Source: Duganella sp. BJB476
GTDB taxonomy: Bacteria; Pseudomonadota; Gammaproteobacteria; Burkholderiales; Burkholderiaceae_D
Assembly: GCF_003416895.1 (NCBI RefSeq)
Contig: NZ_QVIO01000001.1
Coordinates: forward strand, 1,488,001-1,552,000
Length of the DNA: 64,000 nt
Reading direction: 5' to 3'
A program made the position numbers and the translations under genes. Shown in pieces: positions 1-8,120 of this stretch (positions are counted from its first letter, which is position 1; each line of letters begins with the position of its first letter). Under the pieces are notes generated by a model. The model did not search any database. It was not told the origin of the DNA and saw only the letters and a program-made list of their open reading frames with translations.

Positions 1-898
1 AGTTATCGCCGTCCGAGGCGTAGAACAGATAGCTGTTGTAGCTGCTGGCGTCATAATGCTGGTCGAGCAGCGATCGCGCGAGCTCAAACCCGGTAGACGC
101 CATCGTGCCGCCCATGCCGCTGACCTCGAAGAAGTCGCTTTCGTTGAACTCCCACGCGCGCGCCGCGTGGGCCAGAAAGCGCAGTTCCAACCGGCGGTAG
201 CTACGGCGCAGACCTTGCAGCGCAAGGAAGAAGAAGGTCTTGGCCAGACGCCGCTCGGCCTGCGTCATGCTGCTGGAGACATCGAGCACCATGAACACCA
301 CGGCGTTACTGCTGGGGCGCGGCCGTTCCACCAACTGGCGAAAGCGCAAGTCTTCATTGGTAAATGCCGCCGGCGCAGTCTGCACCGCGCGCCGTTTGAC
401 GGCCTCCTTGATGGTGCGGCGGCGGTCCAGCCGCGAACGGGCGCCATGTTTGTCCCAGCCGCGATGCAGCAGTTCCGGTTGCTCCAGCGTGGCATTGCCG
501 CGCGGCTGCAGCGACGGCAGCTGAAATTCCTGCCACAGCCAGTCGACGATGTCGTCGATGGCAAACTCCATCATCAGCGTGACCGCGCCCGGTGCGTTGC
601 CGGCGCCGCCTTCATCGCCGAAGCTGTCTTCCGGCGGCAGCAACAGGTCACCCGGCTGGCCGGGGCCCTGGCCGGCGCCGGTGGTGCTATTGTTTTCAGC
701 GAGGCGAAAGTGCGCATGCTCCAACAGCCGCAGCGGCACCTGCACGCTGCGCTGGCCGGGGGCGCTCATCAGTTCGGAAGAGGATATGATCTCCGGCAAG
801 TGATCACGCACAGCATCGCGCACCTTGTCGTTGTGCCGCAGCCAGTCGCGCGCCCCTCGGGAGAACAATTCGTACCAGTCGCGTTGGCCTGTCTGCAT
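1..898 (-). CDS. yeaH: YeaH/DUF444 family protein, 3' part missing
   Basis: The reading frame opens on the minus strand at an ATG whose complement is at 896-898 and stays open to base 1, so the C-terminal part lies outside the window. The protein begins MQTGQRDWYELF. It contains a von Willebrand A-type segment with the metal-binding signature DVSSS in VFMVLDVSSSMTQAE, as expected for the DUF444 (YeaH/YhbH) family. It starts 9 bases after the yeaG/prkA stop codon, so the two genes form an operon. In enterobacteria YeaG and YeaH act together in stress and nitrogen-starvation responses, but the biochemical role of YeaH is unknown. The family assignment is firm; the function is inferred from the pairing. 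Confidence 0.9.
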   Translation of the reverse strand, partial: MQTGQRDWYELFSRGARDWLRHNDKVRDAVRDHLPEIISSSELMSAPGQRSVQVPLRLLEHAHFRLAENNSTTGAGQGPGQPGDLLLPPEDSFGDEGGAGNAPGAVTLMMEFAIDDIVDWLWQEFQLPSLQPRGNATLEQPELLHRGWDKHGARSRLDRRRTIKEAVKRRAVQTAPAAFTNEDLRFRQLVERPRPSSNAVVFMVLDVSSSMTQAERRLAKTFFFLALQGLRRSYRRLELRFLAHAARAWEFNESDFFEVSGMGGTMASTGFELARSLLDQHYDASSYNSYLFYASDGDN

Positions 899-907
899 GG
901 TCTGGCC

Positions 908-2836
908 TCATTCCTGCGCCAGCAGCGTGGTGACATAATTCAAGGCTTCCCGCGCACAATGGCTGTCGTAGCCATACTCGTCGACCAGGCGCTGCTCCAC
1001 TGCGGAGATCTTGGCGCGCACCTCGTCGTCGGGACGTTTGCTGGAACTGACCAGACGCAGCACATCGCGGCGCTGCTCGAACAGATATTGCTGCAAGGCG
1101 TCGCGCAGCTGCGCGTGGCTGCCCAGACCGAAGCGTTGGCCGCGCTTGTACGCGCTCATCGCCTTGCGCACCACCTCCTGCCGGAATGACTGTTTGCCGG
1201 AATCGGAAATCGCGATTTTCTCCTCGACCGCGCGCAGAAAACGCTCATCGGGCCGGCGTTCTTCACTGGTGATGGGATCCTTGACCTGGCGATTGTCCAG
1301 CATGGCTTCGACCTCGTCCAGATACTTGCCCAGTAAATCCTCGATCTCTTGCTCGAACGAGACGAACAAGGCCTTGTGGACGTCTTCCTTGACCCAGCGG
1401 TTATAAAAGTCTTTGCGCGTCAAGACCAGATAGTCGACCCATTTGCGCTTGCGGGCCGACTCTATCCGCGCGTCGCTCTCTATGCCATCCTTCAGCGCCA
1501 GCAACAAGTCCATCGTGGTCAGGCTGCTGCGGGAAGACTGGATGATGGCATTGGACAGTGCATTGATGACGAAGCGCGGCGATACGCCGGACAAGCCCTC
1601 GTCGGGCGCTTTCTCCTTGCTGCGCAGCCGCTGCGCGTCGGACGGATGGACGCCGTCCACGTCCTCGCCGGCATGGATGCGCACGCGCCGCGCCAGTTCA
1701 CCGTCGCGCTCTTCGCCTTCGTGCAGACGTGTCAATACGGCGAACACGGCGGCGGCGTGCAGCACATGCGGATCCAGGTGCACGCTGCGGAAGGCCGGCG
1801 CGGCCGCCAGGATCAGCTTGTGGTAGATGCGCGCCTCGTCGCGGTAATTCAGTGTGTACGGCACCTGCACGATCACCATGCGATCCAACAAGCCTTCGTT
1901 CTCGCTCTCCTGCAAGAACTTGCGGAACTCGGCGAGGTTGGTATGGGCGAGGATGGTCTCATCGAGATAGATCAGCGGAAAGCGCGCCACCTTGACGTTC
2001 TTTTCCTGCGTCAGCGTCAACAGCAGGTACAGGAACTCCCGCTTGACCTTGAGTATTTCGATCATCTCCAGCATGCCACGGCTGGCGGCATACACGGCGC
2101 CCGACCATGACCAGGCACGCGGATCGCCTTCGTCGCCGAACTCGGCCACCTTGGACAGGTCGACCGAGCCCACCAGGTCGGCGATATCCGCCGTATTGGG
2201 ATCATGTGGCGCGTACGTACCCACGCCGCTGCGGCCGGCCTCGGAAATAAAGATGCGTTCGACCGGCATGCGCAGGAAGTCGCCGCTCAACTCGTGCTCC
2301 AGCCGCATCCGGCAATGGGGACACAGTTCGCCGGTCAGGTCGACGCCGTAGGTTTCGCGAAACCCCGGCCGCATGGTGTGCGGCACCAGATGCAGCGGCG
2401 ATTCATGCACCGGGCAGCCGGCGATGCCGAACATGGCGCCGGCATCGGTGTAGCTGTATTCCTCCAGGCCGCGTTTGAGCCGTATGACCAGCGTGGATTT
2501 GCCGCCGGACGGTGGTCCCAGCAACAGCAGCAGGCGCCGCCCGACTTCGGAACCCGCCGCGGCCGCCTTGAAATAGTCGGCCACGCGCGCCAGCGCATCG
2601 TCGATGCCGAATAGTTCGTCGGCGAACAGCTTGCAGCGCAACTTGCCGTTTTCGTCTTGCTGGCCGCTCCAGCCCAGCATGTCCCAGATGTATTGATGCG
2701 AACTGCGCACGAACTGGCAGGGGGCCATCGGCAGCACCTGCTCTATGAACTGCGAGAAGCTGCCGCTCCAGTGTCCCGCCCGGTGCTGGCGCGTGAAGGC
2801 TTGCAATTGCTCCCGGTATTGTTCGCGTTGATCCAT
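908..2836 (-). CDS. yeaG: PrkA/YeaG family serine protein kinase
   Basis: The protein has 642 residues from the chosen start, close to E. coli YeaG (about 644). An AAA+-like core carries a Walker A motif GPPSGGKS at residues 107-114, and the C-terminal half matches the PrkA kinase region. Known family members are cytosolic serine kinases that are cotranscribed with yeaH and often followed by a SpoVR-family gene. The start MDQREQYREQ is preferred over an upstream in-frame Met 16 codons earlier, because an AGGAGAGGA ribosome site lies 7 bases before it. Substrates cannot be read from the sequence. Confidence 0.93.
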   Translation of the reverse strand: MDQREQYREQLQAFTRQHRAGHWSGSFSQFIEQVLPMAPCQFVRSSHQYIWDMLGWSGQQDENGKLRCKLFADELFGIDDALARVADYFKAAAAGSEVGRRLLLLLGPPSGGKSTLVIRLKRGLEEYSYTDAGAMFGIAGCPVHESPLHLVPHTMRPGFRETYGVDLTGELCPHCRMRLEHELSGDFLRMPVERIFISEAGRSGVGTYAPHDPNTADIADLVGSVDLSKVAEFGDEGDPRAWSWSGAVYAASRGMLEMIEILKVKREFLYLLLTLTQEKNVKVARFPLIYLDETILAHTNLAEFRKFLQESENEGLLDRMVIVQVPYTLNYRDEARIYHKLILAAAPAFRSVHLDPHVLHAAAVFAVLTRLHEGEERDGELARRVRIHAGEDVDGVHPSDAQRLRSKEKAPDEGLSGVSPRFVINALSNAIIQSSRSSLTTMDLLLALKDGIESDARIESARKRKWVDYLVLTRKDFYNRWVKEDVHKALFVSFEQEIEDLLGKYLDEVEAMLDNRQVKDPITSEERRPDERFLRAVEEKIAISDSGKQSFRQEVVRKAMSAYKRGQRFGLGSHAQLRDALQQYLFEQRRDVLRLVSSSKRPDDEVRAKISAVEQRLVDEYGYDSHCAREALNYVTTLLAQE

Positions 2837-2941
2837 CGTCGCATCCTCTCCTGTGCAGTCAGCACAGACAAGTATCTGCGCCAAGACGGGTAGGCTATAT
2901 GAGGTGCATCAAATGGACTCGGGGATTTTTATGGCTGAAAA

Positions 2942-3853
2942 TCAGTCAGCGCGGTCCCATGGCGGCGTACCGGAAAATTCATCGACCAGGAAATCGATCA
3001 TCACCCGCACCTTGGCGCTCAGGTGGCGGCGGCTGGGATAGACCGCCAGCACGTCGATATCGGGCATGTGGTAGTCGGGCAGCACCCGCACCAGCCGGCC
3101 GGCGCGCAGGTCGGCGCCAACCAGGAAGCTGGGCTGCCAGATCACGCCCAGGCCGCCCAGCGCCGCGCCGCGCGCGGTATCGCCGTTATTGGTGTGCATG
3201 ACGCAGCGCACTTTGACCGTATGTGGCTGCCCATTGGCGTCCAGCAGCTGCCATTCGTCGGCCGTGGCCGCGTAGCTGTAGCCGATACAGCTGTGTTGCA
3301 GCAATTCGGCGGGTTGCATGGGCATGCCGCGTTGCTTGATGTAGGCCGGCGATGCGCACAAGAGGTTGTGCGAAGTGGCCAGTTTGCGCGCCACGTTGGA
3401 GGCCGAGCCGGCGCGCGAGATGCGGATCGCCATGTCGTAGCCTTCTTCGACGATGTCGACCACGCGGTCGATCAGCGCCACGTCCAGTTGCACGTCGGGA
3501 TATTTCTGCATGAACCTGGCCCACAGCGGCGCCAGGTGCAACACGCCGAAGCTGAGCGGGGCGTTGATGCGCAGCACGCCCCGCGGTTGCATGGTGGCGG
3601 AGGAAACGATGGCTTCCGCCTCGGCCACGTCGTCCAGGATGGACTTGGCCCGCTCGAACAGCGCCTCGCCGCTGGAGGTGAGCGACATCTTGCGCGAACT
3701 GCGGTTCAGCAGCCGGGTCTGCAGATGCGCCTCCAGGTCGCTGATGTAGCGGGTGACGTTGGCAGGCGATGTATCGAGCGCGTCCGCAGCTCGGGCAAAA
3801 CCTTCCCTGCGTACTACCTCAACGAACACTTCCAGTGCACGCAACCGGTCCAT
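2942..3853 (-). CDS. LysR family transcriptional regulator
   Basis: This is a 303-residue LysR-type regulator. An N-terminal winged helix-turn-helix starts MDRLRALEVFVEVVRREG and continues through DTSPANVTRYISDLE, followed by a co-inducer-binding domain with the typical GVLRINAP and PDVQLDV segments. The start is set by GGGAG six bases upstream of the ATG. The gene sits alone between prkA and the Sel1-type lipoprotein gene, on the same strand as both. The LysR subgroup (CrgA/DsdC-like, many paralogues per genome) gives no effector or target, and no divergent partner gene is present. Confidence 0.9.
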   Translation of the reverse strand: MDRLRALEVFVEVVRREGFARAADALDTSPANVTRYISDLEAHLQTRLLNRSSRKMSLTSSGEALFERAKSILDDVAEAEAIVSSATMQPRGVLRINAPLSFGVLHLAPLWARFMQKYPDVQLDVALIDRVVDIVEEGYDMAIRISRAGSASNVARKLATSHNLLCASPAYIKQRGMPMQPAELLQHSCIGYSYAATADEWQLLDANGQPHTVKVRCVMHTNNGDTARGAALGGLGVIWQPSFLVGADLRAGRLVRVLPDYHMPDIDVLAVYPSRRHLSAKVRVMIDFLVDEFSGTPPWDRAD

Positions 3854-3900
3854 ACAACGCTCCCATTCAGGTTTTGTAAAATATAAATCAACAACACAAT

Positions 3901-3934
3901 AAAAAAGCCGCAGCACCGGACGGGTGTTGCGGCT
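3901..3934 (-). terminator. Intrinsic terminator of the Sel1-type lipoprotein gene
   Basis: A stem with arms GCCGCAGCACC and GGTGTTGCGGC (one G-T wobble) spans 3907-3933. It is followed in the minus direction by six T residues (AAAAAA at 3901-3906 on the plus strand). It lies 24 bases past the stop of the lipoprotein gene and about 50 bases before the LysR start, so it separates the two minus-strand genes. Confidence 0.8.
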
Positions 3935-3957
3935 CTATGGCGCTGGGAACAAGGTGC

Positions 3958-4386
3958 TCAGCGCGGCAGGTAGTTCACGTTGGCGGCTTCCTTGATCACG
4001 CGGCCGGCGTTGATGGTGGCGTTGCCGGCGGCGGCGCCTTGCATGCCTGCGGAATTGCCGTGATACATACCGACCAGTCCTACCGCAGCCTGGGCATCGC
4101 CGGCGTTGGCGGCGCGCTCGAACAGCTGCTGGGCTTCACTGCGTTTGGCCGGGTTGGCCAGATACCGCAGCGCCAGTTCGCGCTGGGCCACTGGCGAACC
4201 CTGTTCGGCCCACTCTTGCAAGCGGCGTTCGGCGGCCGGCTGGCCTTGTGGACCCAACTGCATGGCGGCGGCTTCAATCGCGGTCGGCGAAGGGATCCCG
4301 TCTTCCTGTGCCTGGCAAGCGATCAGCGCTCCCACCAGCACCAGCACCGACGATACCAACACGCCAGACTTGTTGAATAATTCCAT
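3958..4386 (-). CDS. Putative lipoprotein with Sel1/TPR-like repeats
   Basis: This 142-residue protein has a hydrophobic signal segment (residues 9-23) ending in a lipobox-like L-I-A-C, which suggests lipid attachment at Cys24 and an envelope location. The mature part carries helical Sel1-type repeats (AQRELALRYLANPAKRSEAQ; AANAGDAQAAVGLVGMYHGN). Such repeats mediate protein-protein contacts. An AAGGG lies somewhat far (about 11 bases) before the ATG. A terminator follows the gene and an AT-richer spacer precedes it, so it looks monocistronic. No specific function can be assigned. Confidence 0.75.
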   Translation of the reverse strand: MELFNKSGVLVSSVLVLVGALIACQAQEDGIPSPTAIEAAAMQLGPQGQPAAERRLQEWAEQGSPVAQRELALRYLANPAKRSEAQQLFERAANAGDAQAAVGLVGMYHGNSAGMQGAAAGNATINAGRVIKEAANVNYLPR

Positions 4387-4961
4387 ATTTTAGTTACCCT
4401 TGGTTAAAGCAGTACCACTGTTAGTGAGGCAAGCCTTACTACTGCGCTGCCCAAGCGCTACGCCCGAGATCGTCTACTGTGGCACTTCAAATGCTGCGCG
4501 CGTCATCAGGCCGTCTCGACGCAATGCACCATTATACTTGCACGGCGACAAATTATCAATTCCGCAAGATGCTATGGCGCAATAAATTTATCTTTCCATT
4601 CTACAAAATCCTGGGCAAACATGGCGCACACTAGGTTCTGCCTTGCTAGCCGGCTTGGAATTGCTGGTACGGATCGGATATTATCACGAAGCTTTTCAGC
4701 CTCCTGTTAGCTAGCCGATATTCAGGGTAACAATTGTAACCATTCGTTAAGAGAGGCAATAAAGCGCGAAAAGGACGCGCTTGGTTGCACTGCAGCACGG
4801 ATAAGTATTCACAATTACTGAATAATACGCCTGTTTTTCTGATTTTTATGCTAGCGACATTGTAAATAGTTGACTCTGAGACAGCAATAGACTGATCAGG
4901 CAATCATCAGGCGTGGGGCGCATGCAGCGGTCCTGGTGACCGCTGGTGAAAGTGGCAGTAG
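4387..4961. other. 575-base spacer without a convincing gene
   Basis: This spacer between the lipoprotein and Hpt genes (both on the minus strand) is clearly more AT-rich than its surroundings, particularly 4680-4890. It contains short open frames, the longest coding for 85 residues on the minus strand at 4646-4903. That frame has no family resemblance, an atypical composition and no good ribosome site. It probably holds the promoter of the lipoprotein gene. I see no tRNA, riboswitch or repeat in it apart from the hairpin listed separately. Confidence 0.5.
4925..4945 (-). terminator. Hairpin downstream of the Hpt gene, possible terminator
   Basis: There is a perfect 8-bp stem, CAGCGGTC and GACCGCTG, with a five-base loop, starting 17 bases after the Hpt stop codon in the minus direction. 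No T-tract follows, so factor-independent termination is uncertain. It may instead stabilise the 3' end of the transcript. Confidence 0.35.
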
Positions 4962-5351
4962 TCAGGCGAGGGGATTGCCTTGCAGCCAGCCGTCGGCCGA
5001 CTGCAATACCAGTTGATACTCGGATTCCAGGTCCAGCAATAGCGCAGGAACTTGATCCAGCAGACGTCCGGCGATAGCCTGCTCCAGTTTGAGCGAGGAA
5101 GCCACCAGGCGCTTGGCGCCCAGCGTGCCTATCGATCCCCGCAGGCTGTGCAGGATCTTACCGGCATCGGTGTAACGCTCTTCACGCAGCGCGGCGGCGG
5201 CCTGCAGCATCGGCGCCATGCCGGGCGCGCAGGCGTCGCGCACGATCTTCGATACGACGGCCAGCGCTTTATCGTCATTGCCCATGTACTTGAGCAAGGT
5301 ATCGACCGAAAAGATTTGTTCTTCGGCTACCGGCGGTAAGGCGTCAGACAT
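4962..5351 (-). CDS. Single-domain Hpt phosphotransfer protein
   Basis: A 129-residue protein consisting almost entirely of a histidine phosphotransfer domain. The phospho-accepting motif is H-S-L-R-G-S-I-G-T-L-G-A (family pattern HxLKGxxxxxGA). Such proteins shuttle phosphate between receiver domains of hybrid kinases and response regulators in the cytoplasm. The ATG used has GGAG six bases upstream; another Met nine codons earlier is possible. No kinase or regulator gene is adjacent. The gene lies 58 bases downstream of the Anbu gene on the same strand and may be cotranscribed with that cluster. Confidence 0.85.
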   Translation of the reverse strand: MSDALPPVAEEQIFSVDTLLKYMGNDDKALAVVSKIVRDACAPGMAPMLQAAAALREERYTDAGKILHSLRGSIGTLGAKRLVASSLKLEQAIAGRLLDQVPALLLDLESEYQLVLQSADGWLQGNPLA

Positions 5352-5409
5352 GCATCGCTCCATGTAAGGTGAAAACACTTTGCATCATACTCTTTCCTGA
5401 AGGCCGGCG

Positions 5410-6285
5410 TTACTGTTGCCCGTCATGGAATAGTTGCGTCAGCGTCTGCAATGGCGCGTTCGACAGCGGTGGCATCGCCACATTCGCCGGCGGCGCCATG
5501 CGCACCGGCTGGCTGCCGGCCTGTGCCGAATGCAGCACATTGCTGGTGGCCTCGGGCGCAGCGTCCCAGACCGGATGGTCCAGGCCTTCGAACACGCGCT
5601 TCAGTTGATGGCCCCAGGTGTTGCGTATCATCTGGAAATACTGGTTGCGTTCGTCGATGGTGACGAAATGGGTGACCGCCAGCTTGTCAGTCTCATAGAC
5701 CAGCAAATCCAGCGGCAGGCCGACCGACACATTCGAGCGCAAGGTCGAGTCCATCGAAATCAACGCACATTTGGCGGCGTCGTCCAGGCTGGTGGCGGGG
5801 GTGACCACGCGATCGATGATGGGCTTACCGTACTTGGCTTCGCCGATCTGGAAATAGGTATTTTCGTCGTGCGATTCGATAAAATTACCGGCCGAATAGA
5901 TCTGGAACAAACGGCAGCGCTCGCCCTTGATCTGACCGCCGAAAATGATGCTGACGTTGAACTCGATGCCGAACTCGGCCAGCGCCTTGGCGTCGCGCTC
6001 GTGCACCTGGCGCACAGCGTCGCCCAGCAGGCGGGCCGCCTCGTGCATGCTGGTGGCGGTCCAGATGCTGTGGCCGTCGGCATTCTGCTGTTCGGACACC
6101 AGCTGGCGTATCGATTGCGAGATCGACAGATTACCGGCGGTCATCATCACCATCATGCGCTCGCCGGGGATTTCAAATACGCTCATCTTGCGGAAGGTGC
6201 CGACCTGGTCCACCCCGGCGTTGGTACGGGAATCGGATAGAAACACCAGCCCGGCATTCAGGCGCATGCCCACACAATAGGTCAT
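5410..6285 (-). CDS. Anbu-type proteasome-like peptidase
   Basis: The protein has 291 residues and starts MTYCVGMRLNAGLVFLSDSR, the hallmark of the Anbu (ancestral beta subunit) family of N-terminal nucleophile hydrolases. After removal of Met1, Thr would be the N-terminal nucleophile; Asp18 (in SDSRTN) and Lys33 (in FRKM) match the other active-site positions of proteasome beta subunits. It is encoded downstream of a transglutaminase, an alpha-E protein and a circularly permuted ATP-grasp protein, the association known for this family. The substrate is unknown. An AT-rich 58-base leader separates it from the upstream gene, and the ribosome site is weak. Confidence 0.92.
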   Translation of the reverse strand: MTYCVGMRLNAGLVFLSDSRTNAGVDQVGTFRKMSVFEIPGERMMVMMTAGNLSISQSIRQLVSEQQNADGHSIWTATSMHEAARLLGDAVRQVHERDAKALAEFGIEFNVSIIFGGQIKGERCRLFQIYSAGNFIESHDENTYFQIGEAKYGKPIIDRVVTPATSLDDAAKCALISMDSTLRSNVSVGLPLDLLVYETDKLAVTHFVTIDERNQYFQMIRNTWGHQLKRVFEGLDHPVWDAAPEATSNVLHSAQAGSQPVRMAPPANVAMPPLSNAPLQTLTQLFHDGQQ

Positions 6286-6343
6286 CGTTACAAGTTATTG
6301 ATTAGAATAATTATTATTGTACACCCCGCGATTGGAGCCCAAT

Positions 6344-7147
6344 CTACTGCGGCACGATCTGTACATCCACGCTCATCGACTCGGTGCCGCCGCCGCGCCG
6401 CACGCCACGTACCGGCGCCGCCGCATCGTAGTCGCGGCCGATGGCGAGGCGGCAATACGCGTCCGTCATCAGCCGCGCGTGGGTCACGTCGATGCTGACC
6501 CAGCCGGTGTAATCCTTGTCCTCGGCCCAGGCATCCACCCAGGCGTGGCTGGCGGCGTGGTCGCTGGTTTCCGGGTCGATATAGCCTGACACGTAGCGCG
6601 CCGGTATCCCGTGCGCATGGCAACAGGCCAGGAACAGGTGCGCATGGTCCTGGCACACGCCTTCGCCCAGCGCCAGCGCATCGCTGGCGGTGGTGGTCAC
6701 GGCGGTCGCACCGCTTTGATACCGGACCGCACCAAAGATGTGCTCAGCCAGGCGGATCAGGTCCTTGGTCTGCGCCTTGCCGTCCGGCAGGCAGGAGGCC
6801 GCCAGCTCCAGGATGCCGGGCGTGGGCTCGGTCAGCCGGGTCGACACGGTGTAGATCAGCGGCGACAGGCTGTCGCCATTCGGGATGCGGCCCTGTTTCG
6901 GGCTGGTGGTCTCGACCACGCCGCCGGCCACGATGGTCAATCCCTGATGCGGCACGTTCATCGTCATCATGTGCGACAGGTTGCCGTAGGCGTCGGTGTA
7001 GGCGTGCACATGGCCCGGCATCGCGATGTTCCACGACAGCACGTGCTGCTGCGCCTCCGCGCGCGGCGTCAGGTGCAGCTGCTGGATGGTGTAGGCCAGC
7101 GGCGTGGTGTAGGTGTAGCGCGTTTCGTGACGTATCGTCAGTTGCAT
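6344..7147 (-). CDS. Transglutaminase-like domain protein
   Basis: A 267-residue cytosolic protein (no signal peptide) with an N-terminal beta-sandwich domain typical of bacterial transglutaminase-like proteins, starting MQLTIRHETRYTY. A papain-like core follows with catalytic Cys in GEGVCQDHAHLFLACC, His in SHAWVDAW and Asp in WVSIDVTH. The family includes amidases and peptidases. It lies 13 bases after the alpha-E gene with GAGG six bases before the ATG, so the two are translated together. In the Anbu cluster it is thought to make or hydrolyse isopeptide-type bonds, but this is not established. Confidence 0.92.
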   Translation of the reverse strand: MQLTIRHETRYTYTTPLAYTIQQLHLTPRAEAQQHVLSWNIAMPGHVHAYTDAYGNLSHMMTMNVPHQGLTIVAGGVVETTSPKQGRIPNGDSLSPLIYTVSTRLTEPTPGILELAASCLPDGKAQTKDLIRLAEHIFGAVRYQSGATAVTTTASDALALGEGVCQDHAHLFLACCHAHGIPARYVSGYIDPETSDHAASHAWVDAWAEDKDYTGWVSIDVTHARLMTDAYCRLAIGRDYDAAAPVRGVRRGGGTESMSVDVQIVPQ

Positions 7148-7160
7148 AGAGTGCCTCGTT

Positions 7161-8111
7161 TCAAGCCGCCAGCGGCACCAGGAAATCGCGGCTGACGCGA
7201 TTGCCCAGTTGATAGATGTCGGCCAGGAAGCCGGTCAGGGTGTCGTGCAGGCCGGCCGCCAGGATGTCGTCGATTTTGCCGAATTGCAGTTCGGCGTGCA
7301 GCCGGCCGGCGAAGCGTTCGGTATCGGAGGAAACGTCGTTGCGCACCTCGCGCAGGTTCTGCACAACTTCGTCCATACAGGCCAGCAAGGAACGCGGCAT
7401 GTCGCCGCGCAGCATCAGCAATTCGGCGATGCGCGCCGGGGTGATGACGTCGCGATAGACCTTGCGGTAGATCTCAAAGCCGGACACCGAGCGCAGCAGC
7501 GCGCCCCAGTAATAGAAGTCGCGCTGGGTCATGGCCTCGCCGGTACTTTCCGCACCGCCGCCATGGAACTTCACGTCGAGGATGCGGGCGGTGTTGTCGG
7601 CCCGCTCCAGGAAGGTGCCAAGGCGGATGAAATGCACGGCTTCGTCGCGCAACATGGTGCCAACGGTGACGCCGCGCGACAAATGCGAGCGGAACTTGAC
7701 CCATTCAAAGAACTTGCTGGGATCGTTTTCCAGCAGGTCGCTGTCCAGGCGTTTCTGCATGTCCAGCCAGGTCTGGTTCTGGATTTCCCACACTTCCGTG
7801 GTCAAGGTGCCGCGCACGGCGCGGGCGTTCTCGCGCGCCTCGGTCAGGCAGGCCACGATGGAGGAGGGATTGTCCGGGTCGCGCACCATGAAATCGATGA
7901 CGGCGCGCGCCTCCAGCGAGTCGTACTTGCGGTCGAACGCGGCTTGCAGCTCTGAGATGCCGAGCATGGCGCGCCAGCCGTGGGCGTTTTCTTCGTCGGA
8001 CTGCGGCAACATCGACGTTTGTACGTTGACGTCCAGCATGCGGGCGGTGTTTTCGGCGCGCTCGGTGTAGCGCGCCATCCAGAACAGGTGATCGGCGGTA
8101 CGGCTTAACAT
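7161..8111 (-). CDS. Alpha-E (DUF403) domain protein
   Basis: A 316-residue, mostly helical protein beginning MLSRTADHLFWMARYTERAE, the highly conserved start of the alpha-E family. RADNTARILDVK around the middle is a second family signature. A strong ribosome site AAGGAGAGCCC precedes the ATG, 9 bases after the stop of the ATP-grasp gene. Alpha-E proteins always accompany ATP-grasp and transglutaminase partners and have been proposed to take part in synthesis of a peptide tag or peptide metabolite; no activity has been shown that I can name. Confidence 0.92.
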   Translation of the reverse strand: MLSRTADHLFWMARYTERAENTARMLDVNVQTSMLPQSDEENAHGWRAMLGISELQAAFDRKYDSLEARAVIDFMVRDPDNPSSIVACLTEARENARAVRGTLTTEVWEIQNQTWLDMQKRLDSDLLENDPSKFFEWVKFRSHLSRGVTVGTMLRDEAVHFIRLGTFLERADNTARILDVKFHGGGAESTGEAMTQRDFYYWGALLRSVSGFEIYRKVYRDVITPARIAELLMLRGDMPRSLLACMDEVVQNLREVRNDVSSDTERFAGRLHAELQFGKIDDILAAGLHDTLTGFLADIYQLGNRVSRDFLVPLAA

Positions 8112-8120
8112 GGGCTCTCC

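Noticed and set aside
4646..4903. 85-codon open frame on the minus strand in the AT-rich spacer
   Set aside because: No ribosome site, no recognisable domain and an atypical composition; it looks like chance.
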